62,371 nt of DNA, taken from the NCBI GenBank assembly GCA_002427105.1, contig DIPM01000019.1, forward strand, positions 1 through 62,371, read 5' to 3'. A model generated the notes under the pieces. It worked only from the letters and a program-made list of their open reading frames with translations, did not search any database and was not told the origin of the DNA. Positions 26,442 to 35,281 of the stretch are shown one piece after another. The position numbers and the translations under genes were made by a program. Source of the stretch: Marinilabiliaceae bacterium UBA5488. GTDB lineage: Bacteria; Bacteroidota; Bacteroidia; Bacteroidales; Marinilabiliaceae. Every line of letters starts with the position of its first letter. The first letter of the stretch is position 1.

Positions 26442-27161
26442 TCATTTTATCCTTAGCTCAATATCTGGTTCTGCTTTTAACAGTTCAATAAGCAAGCCTG
26501 TATCGATATTGCCGTAGTGGTATGGATAAAGTATTTTTGGCATAAACAGTCTTGCTGCATTGGCTGTCATTTCAGGAGTCATGGTATAGGGCAAATTCAT
26601 TGGAAGAAAGGCTATATCAATATTCTGCAAGTCTTTCATTTCTGGAATGTCTTCAGTATCACCCGCTATGTATATCCTTTTGTCTCCTATATTAAGAACG
26701 TAGCCATTGCCCCTTCCTTTAGGATGGAAGAACTCTCCGTCGGGGCGCTTATGAACTATGTTATAAGCTGGAACTGCTTCAATTAAAATATCGCTCCAAG
26801 TGCTGGATTCGCCATTTTTTAATACTTCCCCCAGGCCAAGGATGTCATGACAAACCTGAGATAAGATATACCGGGTAGATTCCTGCTTGACGGCGTCTAT
26901 AGCTTTGTTGTCGAGGTGATCCTGATGCTCGTGAGTAATAAGTATCAAATCGGCTTTGGGAAGCTGGTTGTAATCGGTGAGAGTGCTGTATGGATCAATA
27001 TGAATTACCTTGTTCTGAATTTTTAACATCAGGGTTCCGTGTCCTATATGCCATATTTCTAATTCGCCTTTAGTGGTGTTGAAGATGCTCTTTTCTATTT
27101 GCGCCATAGAGCTAAATTGAAGTGAGAGTATGAATACCAGAGCTAAGCTTATCTTTTTCAT
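26442..27161 (-). CDS. Exported MBL-fold metallo-hydrolase
   Basis: 239 residues with an N-terminal signal peptide (cleavage near SMAQ). The metallo-beta-lactamase fold is shown by LILITHEHQDHLD (the HxHxDH metal motif), GDTEDIPE later, and a C-terminal His in YPYHYGN. The arrangement is like the UlaG/YycJ-type broad MBL hydrolases often annotated as Zn-dependent hydrolases. The periplasmic location is inferred from the signal, and the substrate is unknown. Its stop abuts that of the SirB1-like gene with no intervening base. Confidence 0.87.
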   Translation of the reverse strand: MKKISLALVFILSLQFSSMAQIEKSIFNTTKGELEIWHIGHGTLMLKIQNKVIHIDPYSTLTDYNQLPKADLILITHEHQDHLDNKAIDAVKQESTRYILSQVCHDILGLGEVLKNGESSTWSDILIEAVPAYNIVHKRPDGEFFHPKGRGNGYVLNIGDKRIYIAGDTEDIPEMKDLQNIDIAFLPMNLPYTMTPEMTANAARLFMPKILYPYHYGNIDTGLLIELLKAEPDIELRIK

Positions 27162-27292
27162 AAGTATTTGGCTTTTGTGAATTTATAAAACCATTAAAAA
27201 TACGAAAAGTTCATCAGGTTGAAGTGTTTAGCTCCCTTAAATTAAATAGACAATTAAGCTGTGCCAGTCAAATCTTTGCCGGCAGACTACTA

Positions 27293-27326
27293 TAAAAAGA
27301 GGCTGCCAAATATTGGACAGCCTCTT
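27293..27326 (-). terminator. Rho-independent terminator of the alpha-oxoamine synthase gene
   Basis: AAGAGGCTG (27297-27305) pairs with CAGCCTCTT (27318-27326), and the stem extends inward through CCAA/TTGG with one bulge. On the minus strand the hairpin is followed by TTTTTATAG. It lies 45 bases after the stop at 27372. Confidence 0.85.
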
Positions 27327-27371
27327 CTACAAGTTTAGTCTTTATAATATAAGCCGAATTATCCGGATTAT

Positions 27372-28613
27372 TTACAGACTGGCAATTTTATCACTTTTGT
27401 ATTTGCCTGCTGCAAGTTTTTCTTTAATCTCGGCAAAGGCTTTGATTGTATAATCAACATCCTCGAGAGTGTGAGCAGCTGTAGGAATAATACGCAGCAT
27501 AATTTGTCCCTTTGGTATAACAGGATAGACCACGATAGAGCAGAAAATGCTGTAATTCTCTCTAAGATCCATGGTTAATGCTGTAGCCTCGGGAACTGTA
27601 CCATCCAGGAATACAGGGGTAACCGGACTTTCAGTATTGCCAAGGTTGAAACCTTCATCGCGTAAACCCTTTTGAAGGGCGTTTACCACAGTCCATAGGT
27701 TCTCACGCAACTGAGGCTCATTACGCAGTAGCTCCAGACGTTTTATTGCGCCAACAACCATAGGCATAGGCAATGATTTGGCGAAGATCTGAGAACGCAT
27801 ATTGTAGCGCAGGTAATTTATAACATCTTCGCGACCGGCAACAAAAGCTCCAATACCTGCCATGGATTTGGCAAAGGTGCCGAAAATCAAGTCCACCTGG
27901 TCGGTAACACCAAAATGCTCAGCCACTCCGGCGCCGGTTTTACCCATAGTGCCAAATCCGTGAGCATCGTCAACCAGAAGACGAAAGTCGAAATCCTTCT
28001 TTAAGGCTACGATTTCGTCCAATTTACCAAGGTCGCCTGCCATTCCGAAAACACCCTCAGTTATTACCAAAACGCCTCCGCCTTGTTTGTCAGCTAAGGC
28101 AGTAGCGCGCTCAAGCTGCTTGTGCAGGTTTTCGATGTTGTTGTGAGGATAGACGTAGCGTTTACCCATGTGCAGCCTTAAGCCATCAAGGATACAGGCA
28201 TGCGACTCTGAGTCGTAAACAATTACGTCATTACGGTTTACCATGGTGTCGATGATGGAGATCATGCCTTGATAACCGAAGTTTAGAAGATAAGCATCTT
28301 CTTTTTTTACGAACTCGGCAAGCTGAGCTTCAAGTTCTTCGTGTTTGCTGGTGTGTCCCGACATCATACGGGCACCCATGGGATAGCCTAATCCCCAGTC
28401 CTTTGCGCCTTCAGCATCTGCTTTGCGCACTTCAGGATGATTAGCCAAGCCAAGGTAGTTGTTAAGGCTCCATGTAAGTACTTCTTTTCCCCGAAACTTC
28501 ATTTTCGGATGTATTTCCCCTTCTAGCTTTGGGAACATGAAATAACCATGGGCTTCTTTACCATATTGGCCCAGTGGGCCCATACTTGCGTTTATCTTAT
28601 TAAATAAATCCAC
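27372..28613 (-). CDS. Alpha-oxoamine synthase (serine palmitoyltransferase / KBL family)
   Basis: 413 residues, a PLP enzyme of the family containing 2-amino-3-ketobutyrate CoA ligase, 8-amino-7-oxononanoate synthase, serine palmitoyltransferase and cysteate acyltransferase. Seen: SLNNYLGLANHPEV, GARMMSGHTSKHEELE, LVDDAHGFGTMGKTG (PLP ring and phosphate contacts) and the Schiff-base Lys in FGTFAKSMAG. The N-terminal part (GPLGQYGKEAHGYFMFPKLE) is the form common in Bacteroidota that make sphingolipids or sulfonolipids, so a long-chain-base synthase is the likeliest role. No kbl-tdh or bio neighbours are present. The amino-acid substrate cannot be decided here. Confidence 0.8.
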   Translation of the reverse strand: MDLFNKINASMGPLGQYGKEAHGYFMFPKLEGEIHPKMKFRGKEVLTWSLNNYLGLANHPEVRKADAEGAKDWGLGYPMGARMMSGHTSKHEELEAQLAEFVKKEDAYLLNFGYQGMISIIDTMVNRNDVIVYDSESHACILDGLRLHMGKRYVYPHNNIENLHKQLERATALADKQGGGVLVITEGVFGMAGDLGKLDEIVALKKDFDFRLLVDDAHGFGTMGKTGAGVAEHFGVTDQVDLIFGTFAKSMAGIGAFVAGREDVINYLRYNMRSQIFAKSLPMPMVVGAIKRLELLRNEPQLRENLWTVVNALQKGLRDEGFNLGNTESPVTPVFLDGTVPEATALTMDLRENYSIFCSIVVYPVIPKGQIMLRIIPTAAHTLEDVDYTIKAFAEIKEKLAAGKYKSDKIASL

Positions 28614-28641
28614 GTTAATAAGTTTTTAATTATTTCTTGGG

Positions 28642-28649
28642 CAAAGGTA
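28642..28649 (-). promoter_or_regulatory. -7 element for the alpha-oxoamine synthase gene
   Basis: The minus strand reads TACCTTTG, giving a leader of about 20 nt before ATG 28613. No obvious -33 box. Confidence 0.6.
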
Positions 28650-28848
28650 ATCTTTTTTACATATTCATCCCTTGAAGCCCTGAAATTTTATTGTTTGGAC
28701 ATTATCGCCGGGTATATTAAGTTCTTGAGGCCTGCGTTTATTCCCGAATCTCGATGGCTGATAATTGGTCTGATATTTGTTTGTTAAGCTTGTTTTACGG
28801 AAGGGGCTTGCTCTTCGAACTAGGGGATAATAAAAATATTAAACTCAA

Positions 28849-28882
28849 TTGTTAGGGAATTGTGCGGAATTATCTATCTTTG
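28849..28882 (+). promoter_or_regulatory. bamD promoter
   Basis: TTG at 28849-28851 and TATCTTTG at 28875-28882, 23 bases apart. Transcription from about 28889 excludes the upstream GTG frame opening at 28862 and supports ATG 28931 as the bamD start. Confidence 0.7.
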
Positions 28883-28930
28883 CGGGATGTTTCGGGACGA
28901 GACCTCAGGTTGAAAAAGTCTTTAAAAAAT

Positions 28931-29743
28931 ATGAAGAATAATCTGGTATTTAAGGGTTTACTTTTTTTGACGCTGATATTAGTCAGCACTTCATGTAGTG
29001 AGTATCAGAAGTTGCTGAAGAGCAATGATAACGACCTGAAGTATGAAAAGGCAATGAAGTATTATGACGATGGCGACTATATGAGGGCAGCCACACTTTT
29101 CAGCGGTTTGATAAGCATATATAGAGGTACTGAAAAATCTGAAACATCGCATTTTATTTATGCTGAATGCCTTTTTAAGATGAAGGATTATTTAATGGCA
29201 GGTCATTACTATAATCTGTTTGTACAGAACTATCCCAACAGTGAACAAAGCGAAGAGGCACAGTTTCAGACAGCTTATTGCAGCTATAAACTTTCACCAA
29301 ATCCTCGCCTGGATCAGACCGAAACTTATAAGGCACTTGAAGGCTTCCAGCTTTTTATTAACCTTTATCCCAACAGCGAAAAGGCCAAGGAGGCTACTGT
29401 TTTGATGGACGAGTTGCGTGATAAATTAGTGTTCAAGTCTTATTTAAGTGCAAAGCTTTATTACAATTTGGGTGATTATATGGGTAATAACTACCAGTCG
29501 GCCGTTATTGCTGCCCGCAATACACTTGATGATTTTCCCGACACCAAATATCGCGAAGAGCTGTCCTTTCTTATTTTGGATGCCAAGTATATCGAAGCTG
29601 TTAACAGCGTAGAGGCAAAACAGGAAGACCGTTTGAGAGATACTTTAGATGAATATTACTCGTTTGTTAACGAGTATCCTGAAAGTATTTATCTGCATAA
29701 TGCAAATAAAATATTTGAGGAGACATCCAGGTTGCTGAAATAG
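28931..29743 (+). CDS. bamD: Outer membrane protein assembly factor BamD
   Basis: 270 residues. The lipoprotein signal ends in VSTSC (lipidated Cys22). Five TPR-like helical repeats follow, beginning YEKAMKYYDDGDYMRAATLF and including YNLFVQNYPNSEQSEEAQF, as in Bacteroidota BamD/YfiO. It sits on the periplasmic face of the outer membrane and works with BamA in inserting beta-barrel proteins. It heads a gene cluster (omega, CoaBC, DUF4835, RecN) in a conserved-looking Bacteroidota order. A longer GTG-initiated frame exists but would bury the signal peptide. Confidence 0.92.
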   Translation: MKNNLVFKGLLFLTLILVSTSCSEYQKLLKSNDNDLKYEKAMKYYDDGDYMRAATLFSGLISIYRGTEKSETSHFIYAECLFKMKDYLMAGHYYNLFVQNYPNSEQSEEAQFQTAYCSYKLSPNPRLDQTETYKALEGFQLFINLYPNSEKAKEATVLMDELRDKLVFKSYLSAKLYYNLGDYMGNNYQSAVIAARNTLDDFPDTKYREELSFLILDAKYIEAVNSVEAKQEDRLRDTLDEYYSFVNEYPESIYLHNANKIFEETSRLLK

Positions 29744-29771
29744 ATTAATAGAATATTTATTGTATATAATT

Positions 29772-30110
29772 ATGGATTACAAGAAATCAAAAGCCCCCGT
29801 TAACACCATTACCTGGGATACTGTTAAGTTGAGTGAGCCCACAGGCAATATTTACGAGTCTATTACCATCGTTGCCAAACGTGCAAACCAGATTAGTGTT
29901 GAAATGAAAGAGGAGCTTAACCGTAAGCTTCAGGAGTTTGCATCCTACACAGACAACCTGGAAGAAGTGTTTGAAAACAGGGAGCAAATTGAAATATCAC
30001 GCTTTTATGAGCGTTTGCCCAAGGCATCGTCGCTGGCAACTACCGAATTTATGGAAGGTGGAGTTTATTTCCGTAATCCGGGCAAGGAAGAAAATCCTGA
30101 TATATTATAG
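29772..30110 (+). CDS. rpoZ: RNA polymerase omega-like subunit
   Basis: 112 residues from ATG 29772 (a TTG four codons upstream is less likely). It matches the Bacteroidota RpoZ-like family: KAPVNTITWDTVKLSEPTGNIYESITIVAKRANQIS, in which the TGNIYESITIVAKRANQI part corresponds to the omega core helix that clamps the beta' C-terminus. The C-terminal half is family-specific and acidic. It aids RNA polymerase assembly. It lies 28 bases after bamD and 78 before coaBC. Confidence 0.85.
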   Translation: MDYKKSKAPVNTITWDTVKLSEPTGNIYESITIVAKRANQISVEMKEELNRKLQEFASYTDNLEEVFENREQIEISRFYERLPKASSLATTEFMEGGVYFRNPGKEENPDIL

Positions 30111-30188
30111 GATATACACTTTCCCTAGCCTAAGCTTTCTTTGCGTAGTGCCAAATGATTTTATATCTTGTGGATTAATCTCTTTATG

Positions 30189-31418
30189 ATGCTTAAAGGA
30201 AAGAAAATTATTTTGGGCGTTACAGGAAGCATTGCAGCATATAAAGCTGCAATAATTTTGCGTCTGCTGGTTAAACAGGGAGCTGATGTGCAGGTTCTGA
30301 TTACTGCCGCAGGCAAAGAGTTTATAACTCCGCTTACTTTGTCTGCCCTCTCGGGGAAACCTGTATTATCTGAATTTTTCGGAACTAAAGACGGAAGCTG
30401 GCATAGTCACGTCGACCTGGGCTTGTGGGCTGATGCTATGCTTATAGCTCCGGCAACGGCTGCTACTATGGGAAAAATGGTTAACGGTATTGCTGATAAC
30501 CTACTGATTACTACTTACCTTTCGGCGCGTTGTAAAGTGTTTATAGCTCCGGCTATGGATCTTGATATGTTTCAACATCCATCCACCGCCAAAAATATTG
30601 AAATACTCGCCGGACGTGGATGTGAGATTATTGAACCGGGGACTGGTGAGCTGGCTAGCGGCCTTTCGGGGAAAGGCAGGATGGAAGAGCCTGAAGCCAT
30701 AGTAGGACAGTTGGAATCTTATTTCGCCCTTTCTGATAAATCAAAACCTTTGAGCGGTAAGCGACTGCTTGTAACTGCCGGACCCACTTATGAAGCTATC
30801 GACCCTGTTAGATTTGTAGGTAATTACTCATCCGGCAAAATGGGCTTTGCCATAGCTGGCGAGCTTGCCCGGCGTGGCGCTTATGTTGATTTGATTAGCG
30901 GTCCGGTGCATATCACGGTGTCTCATCCTCTGATTAACCGAATCGACGTTAACTCAGCCATTGAGATGTATAATGAATGTGTGGCTCGCTTTCCTTCCTC
31001 CGACGGAGCGGTTATGTCGGCTGCCGTTAGTGATTTTCGCCCCCAAGAGGTCGCTGAATATAAGATTAAGCGCTCGGGTGATAATATGCTGCTCAATCTT
31101 GTTCCCAATCCTGATATAGCTGCTGAATTGGGGAAAATGAAGAGGCCAAATCAATTACTGGTTGGCTTTGCCCTCGAAACCAATAATGAAGTGGCAAATG
31201 CACAAAAGAAATTAGAGTCGAAAAATCTCGATTTTATCGTTCTTAATTCTCTTGCCGAAAAGGGAGCCGGGTTTATGAGCGACACGAATAAAATCTCGAT
31301 TATAAGCCGGAAAAATAAAATCGACGAATTCCCGTTAAAGGCTAAAGCCTTGGTTGCCGGCGATATTGTTGATTATATGGAGAACTTAATGATCCGGAAT
31401 CAGGGGCATACTCTCTAA
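30189..31418 (+). CDS. coaBC: Bifunctional PPC decarboxylase / phosphopantothenate-cysteine ligase
   Basis: 409 residues from ATG 30189 (ATG 30186 is equally possible). The N-terminal CoaC flavoprotein (1-180) has GVTGSIAAYKA, the catalytic His in SHVDLGLWADAM and APATAATMGKM; the usual PxMN motif reads PAMD here, a variant I believe is common in this phylum. The C-terminal CoaB domain (from about 190) has VTAGPTYEAIDPVRFVGNYS and SSGKMGFAIA. The protein makes 4'-phosphopantetheine for coenzyme A. Its stop overlaps the next start (TAATG), implying translational coupling. Confidence 0.95.
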   Translation: MLKGKKIILGVTGSIAAYKAAIILRLLVKQGADVQVLITAAGKEFITPLTLSALSGKPVLSEFFGTKDGSWHSHVDLGLWADAMLIAPATAATMGKMVNGIADNLLITTYLSARCKVFIAPAMDLDMFQHPSTAKNIEILAGRGCEIIEPGTGELASGLSGKGRMEEPEAIVGQLESYFALSDKSKPLSGKRLLVTAGPTYEAIDPVRFVGNYSSGKMGFAIAGELARRGAYVDLISGPVHITVSHPLINRIDVNSAIEMYNECVARFPSSDGAVMSAAVSDFRPQEVAEYKIKRSGDNMLLNLVPNPDIAAELGKMKRPNQLLVGFALETNNEVANAQKKLESKNLDFIVLNSLAEKGAGFMSDTNKISIISRKNKIDEFPLKAKALVAGDIVDYMENLMIRNQGHTL

Positions 31419-32368
31419 TGGAGCTTGTTGTTATGAAGCATTTCAAAATATTCCGAAACAGAGGCCTGTTACTTTTCGCGATTTTCGCTCTAAGTTCATT
31501 TGCCAGGCTGAGCAGTCAGGAGCTCAGATGCATGGTTCAGGTTGTTGCGCCCGGTATTCAGGGAACTAACAGAGCTGTCTTTGAAACCTTGCAGACTTCC
31601 ATAATGGAGTTTATGAATGGTCAGAGATGGACAGAGCACGTTTACCAGACCAGCGAACGCATAGATTGCTCCATATTGATTAATATCACAGAGATGCTCG
31701 GGAGTGATGAATTTAAAGGTACTATTCAGATTCAGTCAAGAAGGCCGGTTTACAATTCCTCTTACATTTCTACGCTAATCAATTATCTGGACCAAAATCT
31801 TCATTTCAGATATGTAGAGTTTGAACCGCTTGTTTACAATCCCAACAATATTGAATCTAATTTGGTAGGAATTCTGGCTTATTACGCCTATATAATTTTG
31901 GGTTATGATTACGATTCCTTTAGCCCAATGGGGGGTACTGCCTATTTCCGCGAGGCGGAAAATATCGTTAATATTTCACAAAATGCCCGTGAGTCAGGCT
32001 GGAAGTCTTTTGAAAGCACCCGTAACCGCTATTGGTTGGTTGAAAATCTCCTGAACGAGCATCATACTCCCCTGCGCAACTGCTATTATCAATATCACAG
32101 GCGCGGGATGGACAGAATGGCAGATAAGCCTGAAGAAGGTCGTTCAAATATAGTATCGGCCTTGGAATTACTTCAAAAAGTGCACAGGCAAAGGCCCAAC
32201 TCGTTTGCTATGGTGCTTTTCTCAAATGCCAAGACCGAAGAGTTGATAAATATTTTCTCAGGTGCCCAGTCTATGGAAAAGGGTCGTGTAGCTGAAATTC
32301 TAATTGAAATAGATCCCGCTAATTCTGATAAATATGAGAAGATGCGAAGCGATCAGGGTCGTTTCTGA
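31418..32368 (+). CDS. DUF4835 family exported protein
   Basis: 316 residues from ATG 31418, which overlaps the coaBC stop; ATG 31433 is an equally good start and gives a tidier signal peptide (KHFKIFRNRGLLLFAIFALSS). The family signature ELRCMVQVVAPGIQGTNRAVF follows cleavage, then an FMNGQRWT segment and a helical C-terminal half. It is periplasmic or outer-membrane associated. It is found in Bacteroidota next to coaBC and recN, as here. Function is unknown; an envelope or secretion role is plausible but unproven. Confidence 0.87.
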   Translation: MELVVMKHFKIFRNRGLLLFAIFALSSFARLSSQELRCMVQVVAPGIQGTNRAVFETLQTSIMEFMNGQRWTEHVYQTSERIDCSILINITEMLGSDEFKGTIQIQSRRPVYNSSYISTLINYLDQNLHFRYVEFEPLVYNPNNIESNLVGILAYYAYIILGYDYDSFSPMGGTAYFREAENIVNISQNARESGWKSFESTRNRYWLVENLLNEHHTPLRNCYYQYHRRGMDRMADKPEEGRSNIVSALELLQKVHRQRPNSFAMVLFSNAKTEELINIFSGAQSMEKGRVAEILIEIDPANSDKYEKMRSDQGRF

Positions 32369-32404
32369 AAGCCTTGAATAGTCGTTTTGTTTTTCTATTT
32401 TTGT

Positions 32405-32412
32405 TACATTTG
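32405..32412 (+). promoter_or_regulatory. -7 element for recN
   Basis: TACATTTG, with the transcript start near 32419 and recN ATG at 32431. It lies downstream of the ORF's upstream Met at 32374, which argues against that start. A TTTTG at 32385 is a little close for a -33 box. Confidence 0.5.
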
Positions 32413-32430
32413 CCGGTAAAGAGTAAAACT

Positions 32431-34083
32431 ATGCTATACCATCTTTCGATTAGCAATTACGCTTTAATAGATGCCGCCGATATTGAGTTCGACAAAGGCT
32501 TTACCGTTATCACGGGCGAAACCGGTGCCGGTAAATCAATTATGTTGGGAGCTTTATCTCTAATTCTGGGGCAACGTGCCGACAGCTTAGTTATCAGGGA
32601 TAAGGATAAGAAGTGCGTGGTGGAGGCCGGTTTTAATATTGAGGGATATGATTTGCAGCCGCTATTTAATAGTGAAGATGTTGACTACGACAATAGTACC
32701 GTGGTCAGGCGCGAAATATTACCCGGCGGCAAGTCCAGGGCTTTTGTCAATGACACTCCAGTTACTCTGAGTTTTTTGAAAGCACTTTCTGATCGCTTGC
32801 TTGATATTCACTCTCAGCATCAAAACCTCTTATTAGGCGATTACAAGTATCAACTAACTGTTGTTGACAGCGTGGCCAATAACGAAGCGCAAAGGGTAAG
32901 CTATTCCTCAGAATACAACAATTATAAGCGCCTTCTAAAGGAGCGCGCGGGCTTGATTGAGCTGAATGAAAAGCAGCGCGCCGACAGAGACTATTGGGAA
33001 TTTCAGCATAAGCAGCTTAAAGATGCCGCGCTGCGTGAGGATGAACAGGCCGATTTGGAACGGGAATTAGAACAGCTTAGCCATATTGAGGAAGTAAAAA
33101 CTTCTTTGTCACTTGCCGATACCTTGCTTTCTTCAGGTGAAACTCCTGTTGTTGATCAAATTCATATAATATACTCTGAGACTGAAAAGGTCGGGCGTTT
33201 TTTGGAAGAAGGTAGGGACCTGGTGGGGCGTCTGAAATCGCTTTATATTGAACTTAAGGATATTGCCACTGAAATTAGTGAGAAATCAATAAATCTGGAC
33301 TTAGATCCCGAACGATTACGATTCGTTCAGGATAGATTGGATTTGATTTATTCTTTGCAGCAGAAACACCATGTTGCTGATATAAAAGGGCTTCTGGAAC
33401 TGATGCGTGACCTGGAAGGCAAACTTGAAATGCTGGACGCATTTGATGAAGACATTGAAAAGCTTAACAAGGAGATTAGTCAAAGCAAAGCACGACTCAG
33501 CATCGCTGCATCGGCTCTGTCTGAAAGCCGGAAAAAGGTGTTCACTACAATTACTAAAAGCATAGAAGCTCAATTGACAGGACTGGGGATGCCAAACGCA
33601 CGCTTTCAAATTTCACATCTGAAGGCTCCCGATTACAGGGATGACGGGGAAGATGTTATTCAATTTCTATTTTCGGCTAATAAGAACGCTGAGCTATGCG
33701 AAATACCTAAGGTAGCTTCGGGCGGGGAGATGTCTCGTTTGATGTTGTGTATAAAATCTCTCCTTTCCTCTGCCAAAGGACTCCCTACTATTATCTTTGA
33801 TGAAATTGATACAGGAGTTTCAGGCGAGGTGGCCGACCGTATGGGGCGCATAATGCAAGGGATGGCCAAAGAAATTCAGGTAATCAGCATTACCCACCTG
33901 CCCCAAATTGCCGGAAAGGGGCAGCATCATTTTAAAGTGTTCAAAAGGGATACGGAAAGTCAGACTATCTCTGAAATTTGCAAACTTGACAATGATGGTC
34001 GCGTTCTTGAAATTGCAGGTATGCTCAGCGGTTCGCAGCTTTCAGAAGCTGCGATGAGCAACGCCAGAGACCTTATGCGCTAA
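32431..34083 (+). CDS. recN: DNA repair protein RecN
   Basis: 550 residues from ATG 32431; the frame is open upstream to 32374, but the family starts (M)LYHLSISNYALID. It is SMC-like: Walker A GETGAGKS near the N-terminus, a long coiled coil (about 150-370) with central turns, then the ABC signature ASGGEMSRLMLCIKSLL and Walker B PTIIFDEIDTGVSGEVADRMG near the C-terminus. It acts in double-strand-break repair in the cytosol. It closes the bamD cluster and probably has its own promoter. Confidence 0.96.
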   Translation: MLYHLSISNYALIDAADIEFDKGFTVITGETGAGKSIMLGALSLILGQRADSLVIRDKDKKCVVEAGFNIEGYDLQPLFNSEDVDYDNSTVVRREILPGGKSRAFVNDTPVTLSFLKALSDRLLDIHSQHQNLLLGDYKYQLTVVDSVANNEAQRVSYSSEYNNYKRLLKERAGLIELNEKQRADRDYWEFQHKQLKDAALREDEQADLERELEQLSHIEEVKTSLSLADTLLSSGETPVVDQIHIIYSETEKVGRFLEEGRDLVGRLKSLYIELKDIATEISEKSINLDLDPERLRFVQDRLDLIYSLQQKHHVADIKGLLELMRDLEGKLEMLDAFDEDIEKLNKEISQSKARLSIAASALSESRKKVFTTITKSIEAQLTGLGMPNARFQISHLKAPDYRDDGEDVIQFLFSANKNAELCEIPKVASGGEMSRLMLCIKSLLSSAKGLPTIIFDEIDTGVSGEVADRMGRIMQGMAKEIQVISITHLPQIAGKGQHHFKVFKRDTESQTISEICKLDNDGRVLEIAGMLSGSQLSEAAMSNARDLMR

Positions 34084-34146
34084 TCCTTAAATAGATTTAA
34101 TAAAAACAAAATATTACTTACTCTTCATTTATGGAGTATTATGTCT

Positions 34147-34154
34147 TATATTTG
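34147..34154 (+). promoter_or_regulatory. -7 element for fabI
   Basis: TATATTTG 25 bases before fabI ATG 34179; predicted leader about 18 nt. No clear -33 box. Confidence 0.6.
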
Positions 34155-34178
34155 TCGTTTCAAAAAAAATAAACAATA

Positions 34179-35024
34179 ATGGGATATAATCTATTAAAAG
34201 GAAAAAGGGGGATTATTTTTGGAGCCCTCAACGACATGTCGATAGCCTGGAAAGTTGCAGAGCTGGCACATGAAGAAGGAGCCCGCTTCACCCTTTCAAA
34301 CACCCACGTAGCATGCCGTATGGGCAGCGTAATAGAATTGGCAGAAAAAACCGGTTCGGAACTTATACCTGCTGATGCGACGAATATTGAGGATCTGGAG
34401 AATGTTATCAAAACATCGATGGAGGTTCTTGGCGGAAAAGTCGATTTTATTCTTCACTCTATAGGAATGTCGCTCAATGTTCGTAAAAAAAGATTGTACA
34501 ATGATCTGGATTACAATTATCTGAATAAGACTTTGGATATTTCTGCTATTTCATTTCACAAACTTATTCAGACAGCTTATAAGTTGAATGCAATCAATAA
34601 GTGGGGTTCTATTGTTGCACTTTCCTATGTGGCCGCTCAGCGTACGCTTTACGGCTATAACGATATGGCTGATGCCAAGGCGCTACTTGAATCTATTGCC
34701 CGCAGTTTTGGCTATATTTACGGACGTGAAAAGAAGGTGAGAATCAATACTATAAGTCAGTCGCCTACTATTACTACCGCCGGTAGCGGCGTTAAAGGTA
34801 TCAACGGCTTGATAGATTTCTCCGACCGTATGTCGCCCCTGGGCAACGCTGATGCGCAAGATTGTGCCAACTACTGCATAACTCTCTTTTCTGATTTGAC
34901 CAGAAAGGTAACTATGCAAAACCTCTATCATGATGGAGGATTCTCAAGTATGGGGATGAGCCTGCGTGCTATGGAGCAATACAATAAAAGTTTTGATCCT
35001 GAGGAACTTGAAGAGTTGGAATAG
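34179..35024 (+). CDS. fabI: Enoyl-[acyl-carrier-protein] reductase
   Basis: 281 residues, FabI-type atypical short-chain dehydrogenase. Seen: KRGIIFGALNDMSIAWKVAE (cofactor loop, with GALN in place of the usual GxxxxxSI), HSIGMSLNVRKK, then LSYVAAQRTLYGYNDMADAKA containing the catalytic Tyr-x6-Lys arrangement, and RINTISQSPTITTAGSG for substrate binding. It catalyses the last reduction of each fatty-acid elongation cycle. It is a single gene with its own promoter and a terminator about 110 bases downstream. Confidence 0.93.
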   Translation: MGYNLLKGKRGIIFGALNDMSIAWKVAELAHEEGARFTLSNTHVACRMGSVIELAEKTGSELIPADATNIEDLENVIKTSMEVLGGKVDFILHSIGMSLNVRKKRLYNDLDYNYLNKTLDISAISFHKLIQTAYKLNAINKWGSIVALSYVAAQRTLYGYNDMADAKALLESIARSFGYIYGREKKVRINTISQSPTITTAGSGVKGINGLIDFSDRMSPLGNADAQDCANYCITLFSDLTRKVTMQNLYHDGGFSSMGMSLRAMEQYNKSFDPEELEELE

Positions 35025-35132
35025 GAAAATGAGTATTAATACTGATTTTAGCAAGAAGTTAATCTTTTTTCATATCCCGAGTGTGGGATATTGATGAGAT
35101 ATTTAATCTATCTTGCATATTGTCAACAGCTT

Positions 35133-35166
35133 AAAAAGCCGACCATTTTGGACGGCTTTTATTTTA
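35133..35166 (+). terminator. Rho-independent terminator downstream of fabI
   Basis: AAAAGCCG (35134-35141) pairs with CGGCTTTT (35153-35160), with CC/GG extending the stem across one mismatch, followed by ATTTTAG. It separates fabI from cysD. Confidence 0.8.
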
Positions 35167-35205
35167 GCCTCAAGTGTCGAAATTTCTATTTTGCCTGAAA
35201 AGGAT

Positions 35206-35213
35206 TAACTTTG
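35206..35213 (+). promoter_or_regulatory. -7 element for cysDN
   Basis: TAACTTTG about 69 bases before cysD ATG 35282. The nearest TTTTG (35189-35193) is only 12 bases upstream, shorter than usual spacing. Confidence 0.5.
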
Positions 35214-35281
35214 CCTTGCTTTTATTGAAATCAAAGCCTTATAGAGCTTTTGAAACTTAAATATTTCGAAAATAACAGTCC

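Larger units (their letters stand above)
28614..28930. other. Divergent intergenic region
   Basis: 317 bases between the alpha-oxoamine synthase and bamD. It holds two divergent -7 elements (28642-28649 minus, 28875-28882 plus). I see no gene, strong hairpin or repeat in the remaining roughly 200 bases. Confidence 0.6.

Noticed and set aside
35189..35213. Full -33/-7 promoter for cysDN
   Set aside because: The TTTTG is only 12 bases from TAACTTTG, too close for the usual spacing, so only the -7 element is listed.
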